Program-made: the position numbers and the translations under genes
Source of the DNA: Candidatus Accumulibacter conexus
GTDB taxonomy: Bacteria; Pseudomonadota; Gammaproteobacteria; Burkholderiales; Rhodocyclaceae
Length of the DNA stretch: 52,718 nt
Assembly: GCA_017592775.1 (NCBI GenBank)
Contig: JAGFNJ010000038.1
Coordinates: 1 to 52,718 of the forward strand
Direction: 5' to 3'
In this document: positions 15,892-27,068 of the stretch, one piece after another
Layout of the letters: every line of letters starts with the position of its first letter
How positions within the stretch are numbered: the stretch's first letter is position 1
Notes under the pieces: generated by a model
The model's database searches: none
What the model was told of the DNA's origin: nothing
What the model saw: only the letters and a program-made list of their open reading frames with translations

Positions 15892-16784
15892 TGCAGTTCC
15901 TGCCTGATCCGCCGGCTGAGCGCGTCGAAGGAGGCGACCAGCAGGACGACGACGAGCAGGATCGTCGACAGCCGCCCCCACTGGAAGAGCGCGGTCGCTT
16001 CGCTGATCAGCAGGCCGAGGCCGCCGGCGCCGACGATGCCGAGGATGGTCGAATCGCGGATGTTGAACTCCCAGACGTAGAGGTGGCTGGAGACGAACTG
16101 TGGCAGCACCGACGGCCAGACGGCGTTGAAGAAGACCTGCAGCGGGCTGGCGCCGACGCCGCAGACGGCATCGATCGCCGCCATGTCGAGGCTCTCGATC
16201 GACTCGGCGAAGAGCTTGCCGTAGGTGCCCGACGAGTGCAGCGCGATGGCGAGGATGCCGGCGCTCGGTCCGAGGCCGACGATGCCGACGAGGACGAGGC
16301 CGAAGACCAGCGTGTGGATCGATCGCATGCCGTCGAGCACGGCCTTGGCGAGCCAGGCGGCGGCGCGCGGCGCGCCGAGGTTGCGCGCCGTCAGCAGCGC
16401 CAGCGGCAGGCCGAGCAGGGCGCCGAGCAGCGAGCCGAGGGTGGCGATGCGGAAGGTCGTCCAGCTCGCCTGCGCGAGTTCGCCGAGGAAAGCCGCCTCG
16501 ACGCTGCGCCGGTCCTCGACGCGCAGCAGGCTGCCATCGTCGCTGCGGTACTCGAGTCGCGGGTTGCCGAACCAGAGATCGAGGAAGCTTGGCGAGGCGA
16601 ACTCGGCGAAGGTCTTCTGCAGGTTGGCGAGCGGGTTGCGGCCGCCGCTGAGGTCGCCGCTGGCGGCCAAGCTCCACAGGCAGACGGCGATCAGTAGCAG
16701 GTAGCCCAGTCCGAGCGCGAGAAAACCCAGTCGGCCGCCGTCGGCGCGGCCGACCGTCGGCGCCATGTCGGCCACCCGGCTCAT
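15888..16784 (-). CDS. phnE: Phosphonate/phosphite-type ABC transporter permease
   Basis: A 298-aa inner-membrane permease. After one N-terminal helix (about 19-41) there is a soluble insert (about 42-100), then the BPD-transport domain with five or six helices from ELAQASWTTFRIATLGSLLG onward. The EAA-like loop is ESIESLDMAAIDAVCGVGAS, followed by the PhnE-typical YVWEFNIRDSTILGIVGAGG. It forms the channel for the PhnD-delivered ligand. The gene overlaps both neighbours by ATGA, so phnD-phnE-phnC are translationally coupled. Confidence 0.92.
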   Translation of the reverse strand: MSRVADMAPTVGRADGGRLGFLALGLGYLLLIAVCLWSLAASGDLSGGRNPLANLQKTFAEFASPSFLDLWFGNPRLEYRSDDGSLLRVEDRRSVEAAFLGELAQASWTTFRIATLGSLLGALLGLPLALLTARNLGAPRAAAWLAKAVLDGMRSIHTLVFGLVLVGIVGLGPSAGILAIALHSSGTYGKLFAESIESLDMAAIDAVCGVGASPLQVFFNAVWPSVLPQFVSSHLYVWEFNIRDSTILGIVGAGGLGLLISEATALFQWGRLSTILLVVVLLVASFDALSRRIRQELQ

Positions 16785-17659
16785 CGGGCGCGCAGCTTGC
16801 CGGTCGCCAGTCCGGCGTCGCGGATCGGTTTGTAGAAGGCGTTGTCGCTGGTGACAAAGCCGGTGTAGTGTGCCGGTAGCAGCTTCGGCTGCGTCTTCAG
16901 CGCCGGCCCGACGTCGGCCAGCGCGTCGCGCAGCCGGCGGACGAAGGCGGCGTCGCGCGCCAGGCTGCTGTTCACGGCGACGGCGTCGTTCGGCAGCGGT
17001 GGCGAGGTCCAGATGATCTTCGAATCCTCGGCGCGGATCAGCCCCTGCTCGATCATCGCGTTGCGGTTGCGGTTGTAGTCGGCGCCAGCATCGAGCACGC
17101 GCTCGCTGACCTGTTTCTCGATCGCCTGGTGCGCGGTGTGCAGGACGCGGCCGAAGTGGCGCGCCGGATCGATTCCCTGCTGCATGAAATGGTGCAGCGG
17201 GATCAGGTAGCCGGAGGTCGATCCTTTGTCACCGAAGGCGAAGGTGCGGCCCTTGAGGTCGGCCAGCGAGGTGATTCCCGATGCCGGATGGGTGATGATG
17301 ATCGCGAAGTACTCCGGTTTGCCGTCGTAGAGGATGGTGGCGACGGCCTGCGCGCCAGCCTCATGGTTGGCGAGGACGTAGCCCCAGGGTCCGAGCAGGG
17401 CGATGTCGGTCTCGCCGTTGGCGAGCGACTTGGCGAGCCCTTCCCAGCTATCGACGGTGCGCAGCTCGACCGGCCGCGCCAGCCGTTGCGCCAGGAACTC
17501 GGCGAGCGGCCGGTAGGTGGCGTCGTTCTTCTCGCGGTCGGGCTGGAAGAGGCCGACGCCGAAACGCAGTGGCGGCTCGGCGGCATGCAGCGGCGCGACC
17601 AGGCCGGCGAGCAGGAGGAGGGTGACGGACAATCGTTGCAGCAGGGTACGGCGGTGCAT
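16781..17659 (-). CDS. phnD: Phosphate/phosphite/phosphonate ABC transporter substrate-binding protein
   Basis: A 292-aa periplasmic binding protein. The signal peptide is MHRRTLLQRLSVTLLLLAGL...LHAAE (cleavage near residue 27). The mature part has PhnD-family features: RFGVGLFQPDREKN, YRPLAEFLAQRL, DIALLGPWGYVLA, and FAFGDKGSTSGYLIPLHHF, whose Ser/Thr-rich loop binds the oxyanion. It is the first gene of the phnDEC operon. The true start is taken at 17659, ahead of the signal peptide; the long upstream frame is not genic. No C-P lyase, phosphonatase or phosphite dehydrogenase gene is present in the window. Confidence 0.92.
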   Translation of the reverse strand: MHRRTLLQRLSVTLLLLAGLVAPLHAAEPPLRFGVGLFQPDREKNDATYRPLAEFLAQRLARPVELRTVDSWEGLAKSLANGETDIALLGPWGYVLANHEAGAQAVATILYDGKPEYFAIIITHPASGITSLADLKGRTFAFGDKGSTSGYLIPLHHFMQQGIDPARHFGRVLHTAHQAIEKQVSERVLDAGADYNRNRNAMIEQGLIRAEDSKIIWTSPPLPNDAVAVNSSLARDAAFVRRLRDALADVGPALKTQPKLLPAHYTGFVTSDNAFYKPIRDAGLATGKLRAR

Positions 17660-17981
17660 GCGGCGTGCTCCAGGGCAGGTGGGTCGGGATGGTAGCCGAT
17701 TGGTCGCCGGCCGGGGCGAAAGCTTACGGGCGCTCGGCGCCTGCGGCGCCGCCTCGCGGCAGGCGCCGCGAAGTGGCGTCCGGTTGGCACGGCGGCAGCC
17801 AGCACAGCGCGGCAACGGAGTAGAATCGGCCTTGGCCGGCGACTGCCGGGCAGGCGCCGGCCGGCGGCAGCCACTGCCGGTGCGCCAGGCTGCGAGGAGG
17901 AGAGCGCGTGACCAGCCATGACCAGACGATGATCCACCGCACGCTGCGGGGTGTCCGCCCGCAGCGCCGGCGCTGCGGCAG
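17660..17981. other. Divergent intergenic region
   Basis: A 322-bp region between divergent phnD and the DUF4239 gene, so it must hold both promoters. I cannot read a convincing promoter or Pho box by eye. Open frames across it are fragments without motifs. Confidence 0.4.
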
Positions 17982-18725
17982 ATGAACCCCTTCGTCATCG
18001 CTCCCCTCGTTGCGCTGGCGGTGCTCGGCGGTGCGCTCGCCGGCACCCTCCTGCGCGACCGGCTGCCCGGCCGCCATCTCGACGAGGACACGAAATGGAT
18101 GGTGCGCATCGGCATCGGCTTCCTGTCAACACTGGCGGCGCTGCTGATGAGCCTGATCATTTCCTCGAAGATGCAGTCTTTCGACGCCGTTTCACGCGAG
18201 ATCGAGGCGGCGGCGGCACAGATCATGCAGCTCGACGCCAACCTGCGCGAACTCGGTCCGGCAGGCGACCCGGCCCGTGCCCGCTTGCACGCGCTGGTTT
18301 CGGCCGAGATCGCCCGCCTGTGGGAGCATCGCGCGTTGCCGGAGGGCGGTGGCCGTGGCTGCCACGAGCTGGAGAAGATGCTGCGCGCGCTGTCGCCAGC
18401 CGGTACGGCAGAGCAGGCGGCACTGGCGCGGGCGCTGCAGCTCACCGGCAATCTGGCGCAGGCAGGCGGTGTCGTGAGCAGCCAGAGCAGCAGCACGACG
18501 ACGATCCCGCTGCTCACCGTGCTGCTCCTCTGGCTGGTGATCATCTGCTTCGGCATCAACCTCTTCGCAGCGGTCAGCCGGACGATCATGGCGGTCAACC
18601 TGCTGGTGGCGCTGTCGATCGCGGCAGCGATCTTCCTGATCCTCGAGATGGATCAGCCCTATCACGGGGTGATCGGCGTTTCCGATGCTCCGCTGCGCGC
18701 CGTCCTGCAGCAACTGGCGCCATGA
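17982..18725 (+). CDS. DUF4239 (bestrophin-like) membrane protein
   Basis: A 247-aa membrane protein. It has an N-terminal helix (about 5-22), the conserved HLDEDTKWMVRIGIGFLSTLAALLMSLIISS segment, a long soluble helical middle (about 68-160), then two helices around IPLLTVLLLWLVIICFGINL and TIMAVNLLVALSIAAAIFLI, and a C-terminal MDQPYHGVIGVS motif. This is the architecture of DUF4239 proteins, annotated as bestrophin-like; transport activity is unproven. It ends 22 bp before the PqiA-like gene on the same strand, so it may be the first gene of the pqi operon. Confidence 0.85.
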   Translation: MNPFVIAPLVALAVLGGALAGTLLRDRLPGRHLDEDTKWMVRIGIGFLSTLAALLMSLIISSKMQSFDAVSREIEAAAAQIMQLDANLRELGPAGDPARARLHALVSAEIARLWEHRALPEGGGRGCHELEKMLRALSPAGTAEQAALARALQLTGNLAQAGGVVSSQSSSTTTIPLLTVLLLWLVIICFGINLFAAVSRTIMAVNLLVALSIAAAIFLILEMDQPYHGVIGVSDAPLRAVLQQLAP

Positions 18726-18747
18726 CGACCAGCGGGAGAGCCGACTG

Positions 18748-19446
18748 ATGGCGCCCGCCGGCCGGCCGGCGACGACCGGGGCCGCCGTCGCTGATGCCGC
18801 GGTCGCCGACCGCGGACTGGTGGCCTGCCCCGACTGCGACCTGCTGCAGCGGCTGCCGCTGGTGCCGCTGCGCCAAACGGCGCGCTGCGCGCGCTGCCGG
18901 GCGCCGCTCTGGCGACACAAGCCGGACTCGCTCGAGCGGACGCTGGCGCTGGCGCTGGCCGCCGCCATCCTGCTGCTGATCGCCAACGTGGTGCCGATGC
19001 TCGGCCTTTCGGTTGCCGGCCGCGAGGCGTTCACGACCGTCGTCGGCGGCGTCGTCGCGATGTGGCGCGAGGGCAGCCAGGTGGTGGCGATGCTCGTCCT
19101 CTTCGCCGCCGTCATCGCGCCGGCAGTCGAGATTGCCTGCCTGCTGCTGGTGGTGCTGGCCGTTCGCCGGCCGCCGGCGCCGCACTGGGTGGCGACGCTG
19201 TTGCATGGCTACGAGTTCGTCCGTGAATGGAGCATGATCGAGATCATGCTGCTCGGCGTGCTTGTCGCGCTGATCAAGATTGCCGAGCTGGCGACGGTCA
19301 TTCCCGGGTTGGCGCTGTTCGTCCTCGGTTCTCTGGTCTTCCTGCTGGCGGCGATGGCAGCGACCTTCGATCCGCGTCTCGCCTGGGAGCGGATCGAATG
19401 GGCCGCCGGCAGCGACCAGGGCGGCGGCGCCAGGGCGCTGCGATGA
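18748..19446 (+). CDS. pqiA: PqiA-like membrane protein, first half-protein
   Basis: A 232-aa protein. Near the N-terminus a rubredoxin-like zinc ribbon (CPDCDLLQRLPLVPL then CARC) precedes a four-helix PqiA domain with ANVVPMLGLSVAGREAFTTV, YEFVREWSMIEIMLLGVLVALIK and MAATFDPRLAWERIE. In E. coli one PqiA polypeptide carries two such units; here each unit is a separate gene. PqiA is the inner-membrane partner of the PqiB tunnel, which is involved in lipid movement between the envelope membranes and in stress resistance. The start at 18748 is chosen because the upstream frame overlaps the DUF4239 gene. Confidence 0.88.
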   Translation: MAPAGRPATTGAAVADAAVADRGLVACPDCDLLQRLPLVPLRQTARCARCRAPLWRHKPDSLERTLALALAAAILLLIANVVPMLGLSVAGREAFTTVVGGVVAMWREGSQVVAMLVLFAAVIAPAVEIACLLLVVLAVRRPPAPHWVATLLHGYEFVREWSMIEIMLLGVLVALIKIAELATVIPGLALFVLGSLVFLLAAMAATFDPRLAWERIEWAAGSDQGGGARALR

Positions 19447-20087
19447 GCACTGCCGGGTTCGTCAGCGCGCGCGCGCTCGGGCTCGCCGGTTGCGAGGCCT
19501 GCGGCCTCGTCGTCCGGCTGCCGGCGGCCGGCGGCGTCGACCACTGTCCGCGCTGCGGCGAGCGGCTGCACAGCCGGCGGCCGGCGAGCATCGAGCGCAG
19601 CTGGGCGCTGGCGATCACCGCGCTGGTCCTCTACGTGCCCGCCAACCTGCTGCCGGTGATGACCACCAACACGCCGCTCGGCGCCGTCAGCGACACGATC
19701 ATGCAGGGCGTCGTCGAACTCTGGTCGCCGACGTCGTGGCCACTGGCGATCGTCGTCTTCGTCGCCAGCGTCACCATCCCGCTCGGCAAGCTGATCGCGC
19801 TCGCCTACCTGCTGCTGACGGTGCAGCGCGGTTCGGTGCGGTCGAACGCACAGCGCGTCCGCCTGTATCGCCTGCTGAGGTTCATCGGCCGCTGGTCGAT
19901 GCTCGACGTCTTCGTCGACACCTTCGTCGTCGCGCTGATCCAGTTGCGGCCGCTGATGTGGGTCGAGCCGGGCGCAGGCGTCATCTTCTTCGCCGGCGTC
20001 GTCGTCGTGACGATGCTGGCGGTGAACAGTTTCGACCCGCGGCTGATCTGGGATCTGCCGCAACAGGAGAGGCACGGAGATGGCTGA
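19443..20087 (+). CDS. pqiA: PqiA-like membrane protein, second half-protein
   Basis: A 214-aa protein with its own zinc ribbon (CEACGLVVRLPAAGGVDHCPRCG) and a four-helix PqiA domain. Key segments are ANLLPVMTTNTPLGAVSDTI, SVTIPLGKLIALAYLLLTVQ, RFIGRWSMLDVFVDTFVVAL and AVNSFDPRLIWDL. It overlaps the first half-gene by ATGA and the PqiB gene by 8 bp, so the products are likely made in fixed ratio and assemble as a heteromer equivalent to E. coli PqiA. Confidence 0.9.
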   Translation: MSTAGFVSARALGLAGCEACGLVVRLPAAGGVDHCPRCGERLHSRRPASIERSWALAITALVLYVPANLLPVMTTNTPLGAVSDTIMQGVVELWSPTSWPLAIVVFVASVTIPLGKLIALAYLLLTVQRGSVRSNAQRVRLYRLLRFIGRWSMLDVFVDTFVVALIQLRPLMWVEPGAGVIFFAGVVVVTMLAVNSFDPRLIWDLPQQERHGDG

Positions 20088-21765
20088 ACGAGAGGCGGCG
20101 CCGCAGGTTGCCGAGCTGCCGCTGGCGGAGGTGACGGCGCGCAAGCGCAGCCGTCTGTCGGCGGTGTGGATCATCCCGATCATCGCTGCCCTGCTCGGTG
20201 GCTGGATCGCCGTGCAGAAGCTGCTCGCCGAGGGACCGACGATCGAGATCAGCTTCGCCTCGGCGGATGGCCTCGAGGCCGGCAAGACGACGGTGAAGTA
20301 CAACGGTGTCGACGTCGGCCGCATCGAATCGCTGCGCGTCGCGCCGGATCGGCAACGGATTCTCGCCAGCGTGCAGATGGCGCCGGCGGCGCGCGACTGG
20401 CTGGTCGAAGGCACGGCCTTCTGGGTCGTCAGTGCGCGCATCGCGGCCGGCGGCGTCAGCGGCCTCGGAACCCTGCTTTCGGGTTCGTACATCGGCATGC
20501 AGATCGGCACGGGCAGCGAGCGGGTGCGCTCGTTCACGGCGCTGGCGGTGCCGCCGGTGGTCGCCGCCAATGCGCCAGGGCGTTATTTCCGGCTGACCGC
20601 GGCCAACCTCGGCTCGCTCGACTTCGGTACGCCGATCTACTTCCGGCGCCTGCAGGTCGGCCAGGTGGCGTCGTACAAGCTCGACGACGATGGCCGCGGG
20701 CTGACGATCCGGGTCTTCGTCAACGCTCCCTACGATCGCTACGTCAAGAACGAGACACGCTTCTGGCAGGCAAGCGGACTCGACGTCTCGCTCAACGCCG
20801 ACGGCCTCGACGTGCGGACCGAGTCGCTGACCTCGATCCTGATTGGCGGCCTGGCCTTCGATACGCCGGCGGACGACGCCGATGCCGAGCCGGCGGCGGC
20901 CGACACGACCTTCGATCTCTTCGGCGACCAGGTGTCGGCCATGAAGGCGCCGGAGCGCGGCTCGATCCGCTATGTCCTGCACTTTGACGAGTCGGTGCGC
21001 GGGCTGGCGGTCGGTGCGCCGATGACCTTCCTCGGCATGCCGGTCGGCGAGGTCGTTTCGATCCGGCTGGAAGCGGATCGGCGGAAGAAGGACGTCTCGG
21101 TGCGCGCGCGCGTTCTGGTGGCGGCGTATCCGCAGCGCTTCCTCGACGTACTTGCCGATCCGCAGGTGCTCACTGGCGGCAGCAAGACGATCACCCCGGC
21201 GGTGCGGCACGCATTGATGGACGGGCTGGTGGCGCGCGGCCTGCGGGCGCAGTTGCAGACCGGCAGCCTGCTCACCGGCCAGCTCTACGTCGCGCTCACC
21301 TACGTGCCGCAGGCGCCGAAGGCGAAGATCGACTGGCAGAGCGATCCGCCGGTCTTCCCGTCGGTCAAGGGCAGTTTCACCGACATCGAGGCGCGCCTGA
21401 CGAACATCCTGGCGAAGATCGAAGGGATGCCGCTCGAGGCGATCGGCAGGGATCTGCAGCAGTCGCTGGCGACGCTGGCGAAAACGCTGCAGGATGTCGA
21501 TGCGCTGGTGAAGCGCTGGGATGGCGAGCTGACGCCGGAGCTGGCGAGCACCATCGCCGAGACGCGGCGAACGCTGGCGGCAGCCGAACGCACCTTCGAC
21601 GGCGCCGGCAAGGCGGTCGCGCCCGACTCGCAGATGATGACCGAGTTGCAGGCGACCGTCGTCGAGGTCCGGCGCGCGGCGCAGTCGATCCGCGTCCTGG
21701 CCGACTATCTCGAGCGTCATCCGGAGGCGCTGCTGCGGGGCAAGAGCAAGGAGACACAGGAATGA
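20080..21765 (+). CDS. pqiB: PqiB-type MCE-domain intermembrane transport protein
   Basis: A 561-aa protein with one N-terminal membrane anchor (SAVWIIPIIAALLGGWIAVQ, about 27-46) and then three MCE/MlaD domains. Their starts show as IEISFASADGLEAGKTTVKYNGVDVG (about 52), YFRLTAANLGSLDFGTPIYFRRLQVG (about 167) and HFDESVRGLAVGAPMTFLGMPVGEV (about 305). A C-terminal helical region (about 425-561) would form the needle-like channel. The length is close to E. coli PqiB. MCE rings form a hydrophobic tunnel between inner and outer membranes. The 3' end overlaps pqiC by ATGA. Confidence 0.95.
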   Translation: MAEREAAPQVAELPLAEVTARKRSRLSAVWIIPIIAALLGGWIAVQKLLAEGPTIEISFASADGLEAGKTTVKYNGVDVGRIESLRVAPDRQRILASVQMAPAARDWLVEGTAFWVVSARIAAGGVSGLGTLLSGSYIGMQIGTGSERVRSFTALAVPPVVAANAPGRYFRLTAANLGSLDFGTPIYFRRLQVGQVASYKLDDDGRGLTIRVFVNAPYDRYVKNETRFWQASGLDVSLNADGLDVRTESLTSILIGGLAFDTPADDADAEPAAADTTFDLFGDQVSAMKAPERGSIRYVLHFDESVRGLAVGAPMTFLGMPVGEVVSIRLEADRRKKDVSVRARVLVAAYPQRFLDVLADPQVLTGGSKTITPAVRHALMDGLVARGLRAQLQTGSLLTGQLYVALTYVPQAPKAKIDWQSDPPVFPSVKGSFTDIEARLTNILAKIEGMPLEAIGRDLQQSLATLAKTLQDVDALVKRWDGELTPELASTIAETRRTLAAAERTFDGAGKAVAPDSQMMTELQATVVEVRRAAQSIRVLADYLERHPEALLRGKSKETQE

Positions 21766-22370
21766 TCGGAGCGCATGCAGGAGGAATCGTCGGCCTGGTT
21801 CTGGCCCTGTCGCTGGCGCTGACGGGTTGCGCGTCGCCGCCAGCCCGCTTCTACGCGCTGGCGGCGACGGCCGTTCCCGACACGGCGAGTCCGCCGTTGC
21901 GCGACGCGGTGGCGGTCGACAGCGTCGCCGTGCCGGCAGCGGTGGACCGGCCACAGTTCGTCGTCCACAGGGGCGCCAACCGGGTGTTCGTCGACGAGTT
22001 CAACCGCTGGGCGGCGCCGCTGTCGAGCAGCATCGCACGCACGCTGGCGGACGACCTGGCGATCCTGCTCGGCACGCCGCGAGTCGTCAGCGGGCCGCTG
22101 GCCGAGAGCTTCGACCCGGCGTACCGGGTCAGCGTCGATATCCAGCGCTTCGACTCGGTCCGCGGCCAGGGGAGCGTCCTCGACGCCGTCTGGGTGGTCC
22201 GCAGCACGGCGGCCGGCGGTACGGCGACAAGCGGCCGCAGCACGCTGCGTGAAGCGGCGCCGGCAGGCGAGGGCGGCGACTACGACGCACTGGCGGCGGC
22301 GCACAGCCGGGCGATTGCCGCGCTCGCGCGCGACATCGCGGCGGCGATCCGCGCCCGGGGCGGGCGCTGA
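21762..22370 (+). CDS. pqiC: PqiC-type outer-membrane lipoprotein (ABC-transporter auxiliary lipoprotein family)
   Basis: A 202-aa lipoprotein with signal peptide and lipobox LALTGC (Cys about 23). The body matches the PqiC/DUF330 family: RFYALAA near the start, VDSVAVPAAVDRPQFVVHRG, FVDEFNRWAAPLSSSIARTLADDL, and a C-terminal AAAHSRAIAALARDIAAAI helix. It is expected to sit at the outer membrane and dock PqiB. It is the last gene of the pqi operon and overlaps pqiB by 4 bp. The 151 bp after it hold the start region of the YgiQ gene. Confidence 0.9.
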   Translation: MIGAHAGGIVGLVLALSLALTGCASPPARFYALAATAVPDTASPPLRDAVAVDSVAVPAAVDRPQFVVHRGANRVFVDEFNRWAAPLSSSIARTLADDLAILLGTPRVVSGPLAESFDPAYRVSVDIQRFDSVRGQGSVLDAVWVVRSTAAGGTATSGRSTLREAAPAGEGGDYDALAAAHSRAIAALARDIAAAIRARGGR

Positions 22371-22521
22371 GCGGCGTCTGCAGGGCGCTGTCGGCCGCGC
22401 TGTCGGCCGTCTCCACCGCAGTGCCGGCGGTCAATGCCGTTGCCGCTGGTCACCGCCGCTGATTGCGGGCGCGGCGGGTCCTGCCGGCGGGCGGTGGCGC
22501 TTGCTGTAGAATCGCCGCCCC

Positions 22522-24729
<2,208 letters not shown>

Positions 24730-24907
24730 AGACTTGTTCCCGGGACAGTACACTGAATTGCCCGATCTCCGCCGTTCCCTGACGGCGGGTCCAACTGTGC
24801 GCCGGTCGCCAACGCACCAGCGTCGGTTCCCGGTGGTCCGATGCGGCAGAGCTTGAGTTCCGCTTCACGGACGGCGCTGGCGAGCATTCGCCGACAGCGA
24901 AGCGGAG

Positions 24908-25606
24908 TCAGGCTGCGGCGCGAATTCCCGGTACGTCCACGATCTCGATGGCAGACGCCGGTGGCTTTTCGACGGCACGAACCAGCGCCTGCGTCATCTG
25001 TTCCAGACTGACCAGCCCGAGCCGCTCGGCTGCCGGGTGCCAGCGCGGAACGCACGCGGCAAGGGCGTAGAGTGGCGTCAGGATGATCGGCCAGCGATGC
25101 CCCGGGCCAACGACGTACCAGGGACGCAGGATGGTCGCGCGCACGCCGCTCACGGCGACCGCCGCCTCGCCGGCGGCCCGGGCGGCGAGGTAGGCGCGCA
25201 TCACGGGCGCCGGCTGCGCGACGCTGACGTAGACCAGGTGGGCGATGCCCGTCCGCGACGCCGCGCTGGCCGCGGCGCGGATCGACGCCAGATCGACCGC
25301 CTCGAATTCCGCTGCCTTGGCCGGATTGGGGTGCGCCGTACCGACCAGATGAACCAGGGTGTCACCGGGTTGCAGGGCGGTGGCGATCGACTCGCTGTCG
25401 AGCGCGTTGCCGATGATGACCTCGGCGCCTGTGGCGGCGCGCCCGGCGGCGGCGCTGCGCACGAGGAGCCGGACGCGGTGTCCGCGCGCCAGAAGTCGTT
25501 CCGCGAGGTGCGTCCCCAGATAGCCGGTGCCGCCGGTCAACACCACGGCGCCAGTCGGCGCAGCCACTGGGGTGGCGGTCGCCGGTGCGGCCTGTGCGCA
25601 AGTCAT
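24908..25606 (-). CDS. NAD(P)-binding epimerase/dehydratase-like protein (atypical SDR)
   Basis: A 232-aa protein. A GGAGG ribosome site 8-9 nt upstream fixes the start at MTCAQAAPATATPVAAPTGA. The nucleotide-binding motif is VVLTGGTGYLGTHLAERLL (about 21-39), then DTLVHLVGTAHPNP and LVYVSVAQPAP in the positions of the SDR core, and ATILRPWYVVGPGH near the active site. A YxxxK dyad is not obvious, so it is probably an atypical SDR (NmrA/NDUFA9-like) that may not be a classical dehydrogenase. The substrate is unknown. It is on the same strand as the serine dehydratase but separated by 223 bp. Confidence 0.85.
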   Translation of the reverse strand: MTCAQAAPATATPVAAPTGAVVLTGGTGYLGTHLAERLLARGHRVRLLVRSAAAGRAATGAEVIIGNALDSESIATALQPGDTLVHLVGTAHPNPAKAAEFEAVDLASIRAAASAASRTGIAHLVYVSVAQPAPVMRAYLAARAAGEAAVAVSGVRATILRPWYVVGPGHRWPIILTPLYALAACVPRWHPAAERLGLVSLEQMTQALVRAVEKPPASAIEIVDVPGIRAAA

Positions 25607-25829
25607 CTGCCGATCCTCCGTCGGTGCGTGGGTCCGGGGCAACGGTCGCCGGTTGCGAGCGACGGCCCCCATGCCACTTACGTGGCAGAGCGGCGGCCGG
25701 ATGCAGAGCGCCGTGCCGAAGCCGGCAGCGCCCGCCGTGCGGCGCGCTCACGTCGTCCGGGCCGGCTGCTCAAGGGCCGGTCGACCGGCGATCGGCGGTG
25801 CACAGCAGGCCGCACTGCGGTCGCTGCGC

Positions 25830-27068
25830 TCAACTGCCCATGCCGTGGAAACTCCTGGCGTCCTTCCTGCGCAGGGCGTGGACCCGCGCCAGGCCACCGC
25901 GTGCGGTCTCGCGGTAACTCGCCTTGAGGTCGCGACCCGTCTCCCACATCGTACGGACCACCTCGTCGAAAGAGACGATGTGGTGGCCGTCCGAGAGCAG
26001 GGCGTAGGCCGCGCAGTCGACAGCGCGGACGGCGGCGATGGCATTGCGTTCGATGCAGGGAATCTGCACATAGCCGCCGATCGGGTCGCAGGTCAGTCCG
26101 AGATGATGTTCCAGTCCCATCTCCGCCGCATACTCGATCTGCCGTACCGAACCCCCCAGGAGTTGCGCGGCGGCGCCGGCGGCCATCGCGCAGGCCGTTC
26201 CGACTTCGCCCTGGCAGCCGACTTCGGCTCCCGAGATCGACGCGTTGCGCTTGACGATGTTGCCGATCATCCCGGCCGTCGCCAGCGCGCGGTGAATCTT
26301 CCCGTCCGGCAGCCGCGCATTCCGTTGCAGGAAGAAGAGGACCGCGGGCAACACGCCGCAGGCACCGCAGGTCGGCGCCGTCACCACCTCGCCGCCGGCG
26401 GCATTCTCTTCCGACACCGCCAGTGCGTAGGCGAACTGCAGAGCGGTCTGGCCGAAGTAGCCCGCGAGGCTCTGCGCGCGGGCGTGATAGGCCGAAGCCT
26501 TGCGTGGCACGTGCAGTGTCCCGGGCAAACGCCCTTCGGCGTTCAGGCCGGCCGCCATCGTCCGCTGCATGCTTTCCCAGACGCTGGCCAGGTGGGACCA
26601 GATCGCCGGCCCTTCGTGGCGGTCGACGATCTCCCAGATGCACAGGCCTTCGCGTTCGGTCTCGTCAAGAACCGCGTCCATGCCGGCATGCGGATAGACC
26701 TCGCCGCCGCCGTCGGGCTGCCCGTCCTCGTCGAGCAGGGCGCCGCCGCCAACGGAGTACACGACGCGCGCCGCCAGCACGCCGCCGCCGGCGTCGAGTG
26801 CCTCGAACTGCATCCCGTTGGGGTGACGCGGCAACGACAGGGCGGGCAGCCAGACGATGTCGACCGGCGTCGGCGAGAACGGTGCGCTGACCGCCAGATC
26901 GGTCAGGTGGCCCCGGCCGGTGGCGGCAAGCGTGCCGTAGAGCGTGACGCGCACGCGTGCCGCCGTCGGGTTGGCGGCCTTGAACGCCGCGGCGGCAAAG
27001 CGCGGCCCCATGGTGTGGCTGCTCGAGGGGCCGAGGCCGATGCGAAAGAGCTCGTGCAGGGATTTCAT
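25830..27068 (-). CDS. sdaA: L-serine dehydratase (iron-sulfur type, alpha and beta domains fused)
   Basis: A 412-aa enzyme that deaminates L-serine to pyruvate and ammonia. The beta domain begins MKSLHELFRIGLGPSSSHTM (substrate-binding SSSHT), with GHLTDLAV after it. The alpha domain contains VTAPTCGACGVLPAV, SGAEVGCQGEVGTACAMAAG, and LTCDPIGGYVQIPCIERNA, whose cysteines ligate the 4Fe-4S cluster. The length is somewhat below the usual 450 or so, because the beta domain is short. No cofactor other than the cluster is needed. The gene is followed by a 223-bp spacer. Confidence 0.95.
   Translation of the reverse strand: MKSLHELFRIGLGPSSSHTMGPRFAAAAFKAANPTAARVRVTLYGTLAATGRGHLTDLAVSAPFSPTPVDIVWLPALSLPRHPNGMQFEALDAGGGVLAARVVYSVGGGALLDEDGQPDGGGEVYPHAGMDAVLDETEREGLCIWEIVDRHEGPAIWSHLASVWESMQRTMAAGLNAEGRLPGTLHVPRKASAYHARAQSLAGYFGQTALQFAYALAVSEENAAGGEVVTAPTCGACGVLPAVLFFLQRNARLPDGKIHRALATAGMIGNIVKRNASISGAEVGCQGEVGTACAMAAGAAAQLLGGSVRQIEYAAEMGLEHHLGLTCDPIGGYVQIPCIERNAIAAVRAVDCAAYALLSDGHHIVSFDEVVRTMWETGRDLKASYRETARGGLARVHALRRKDARSFHGMGS

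Noticed and set aside
14497-16080. A long plus-strand frame across the phnC/phnE region
   Set aside because: Antisense to two well-defined transporter genes; no motif.
19981-21954. A 657-aa minus-strand frame opposite pqiB
   Set aside because: Arg/Asp/Gln-rich shadow of an MCE-domain gene.
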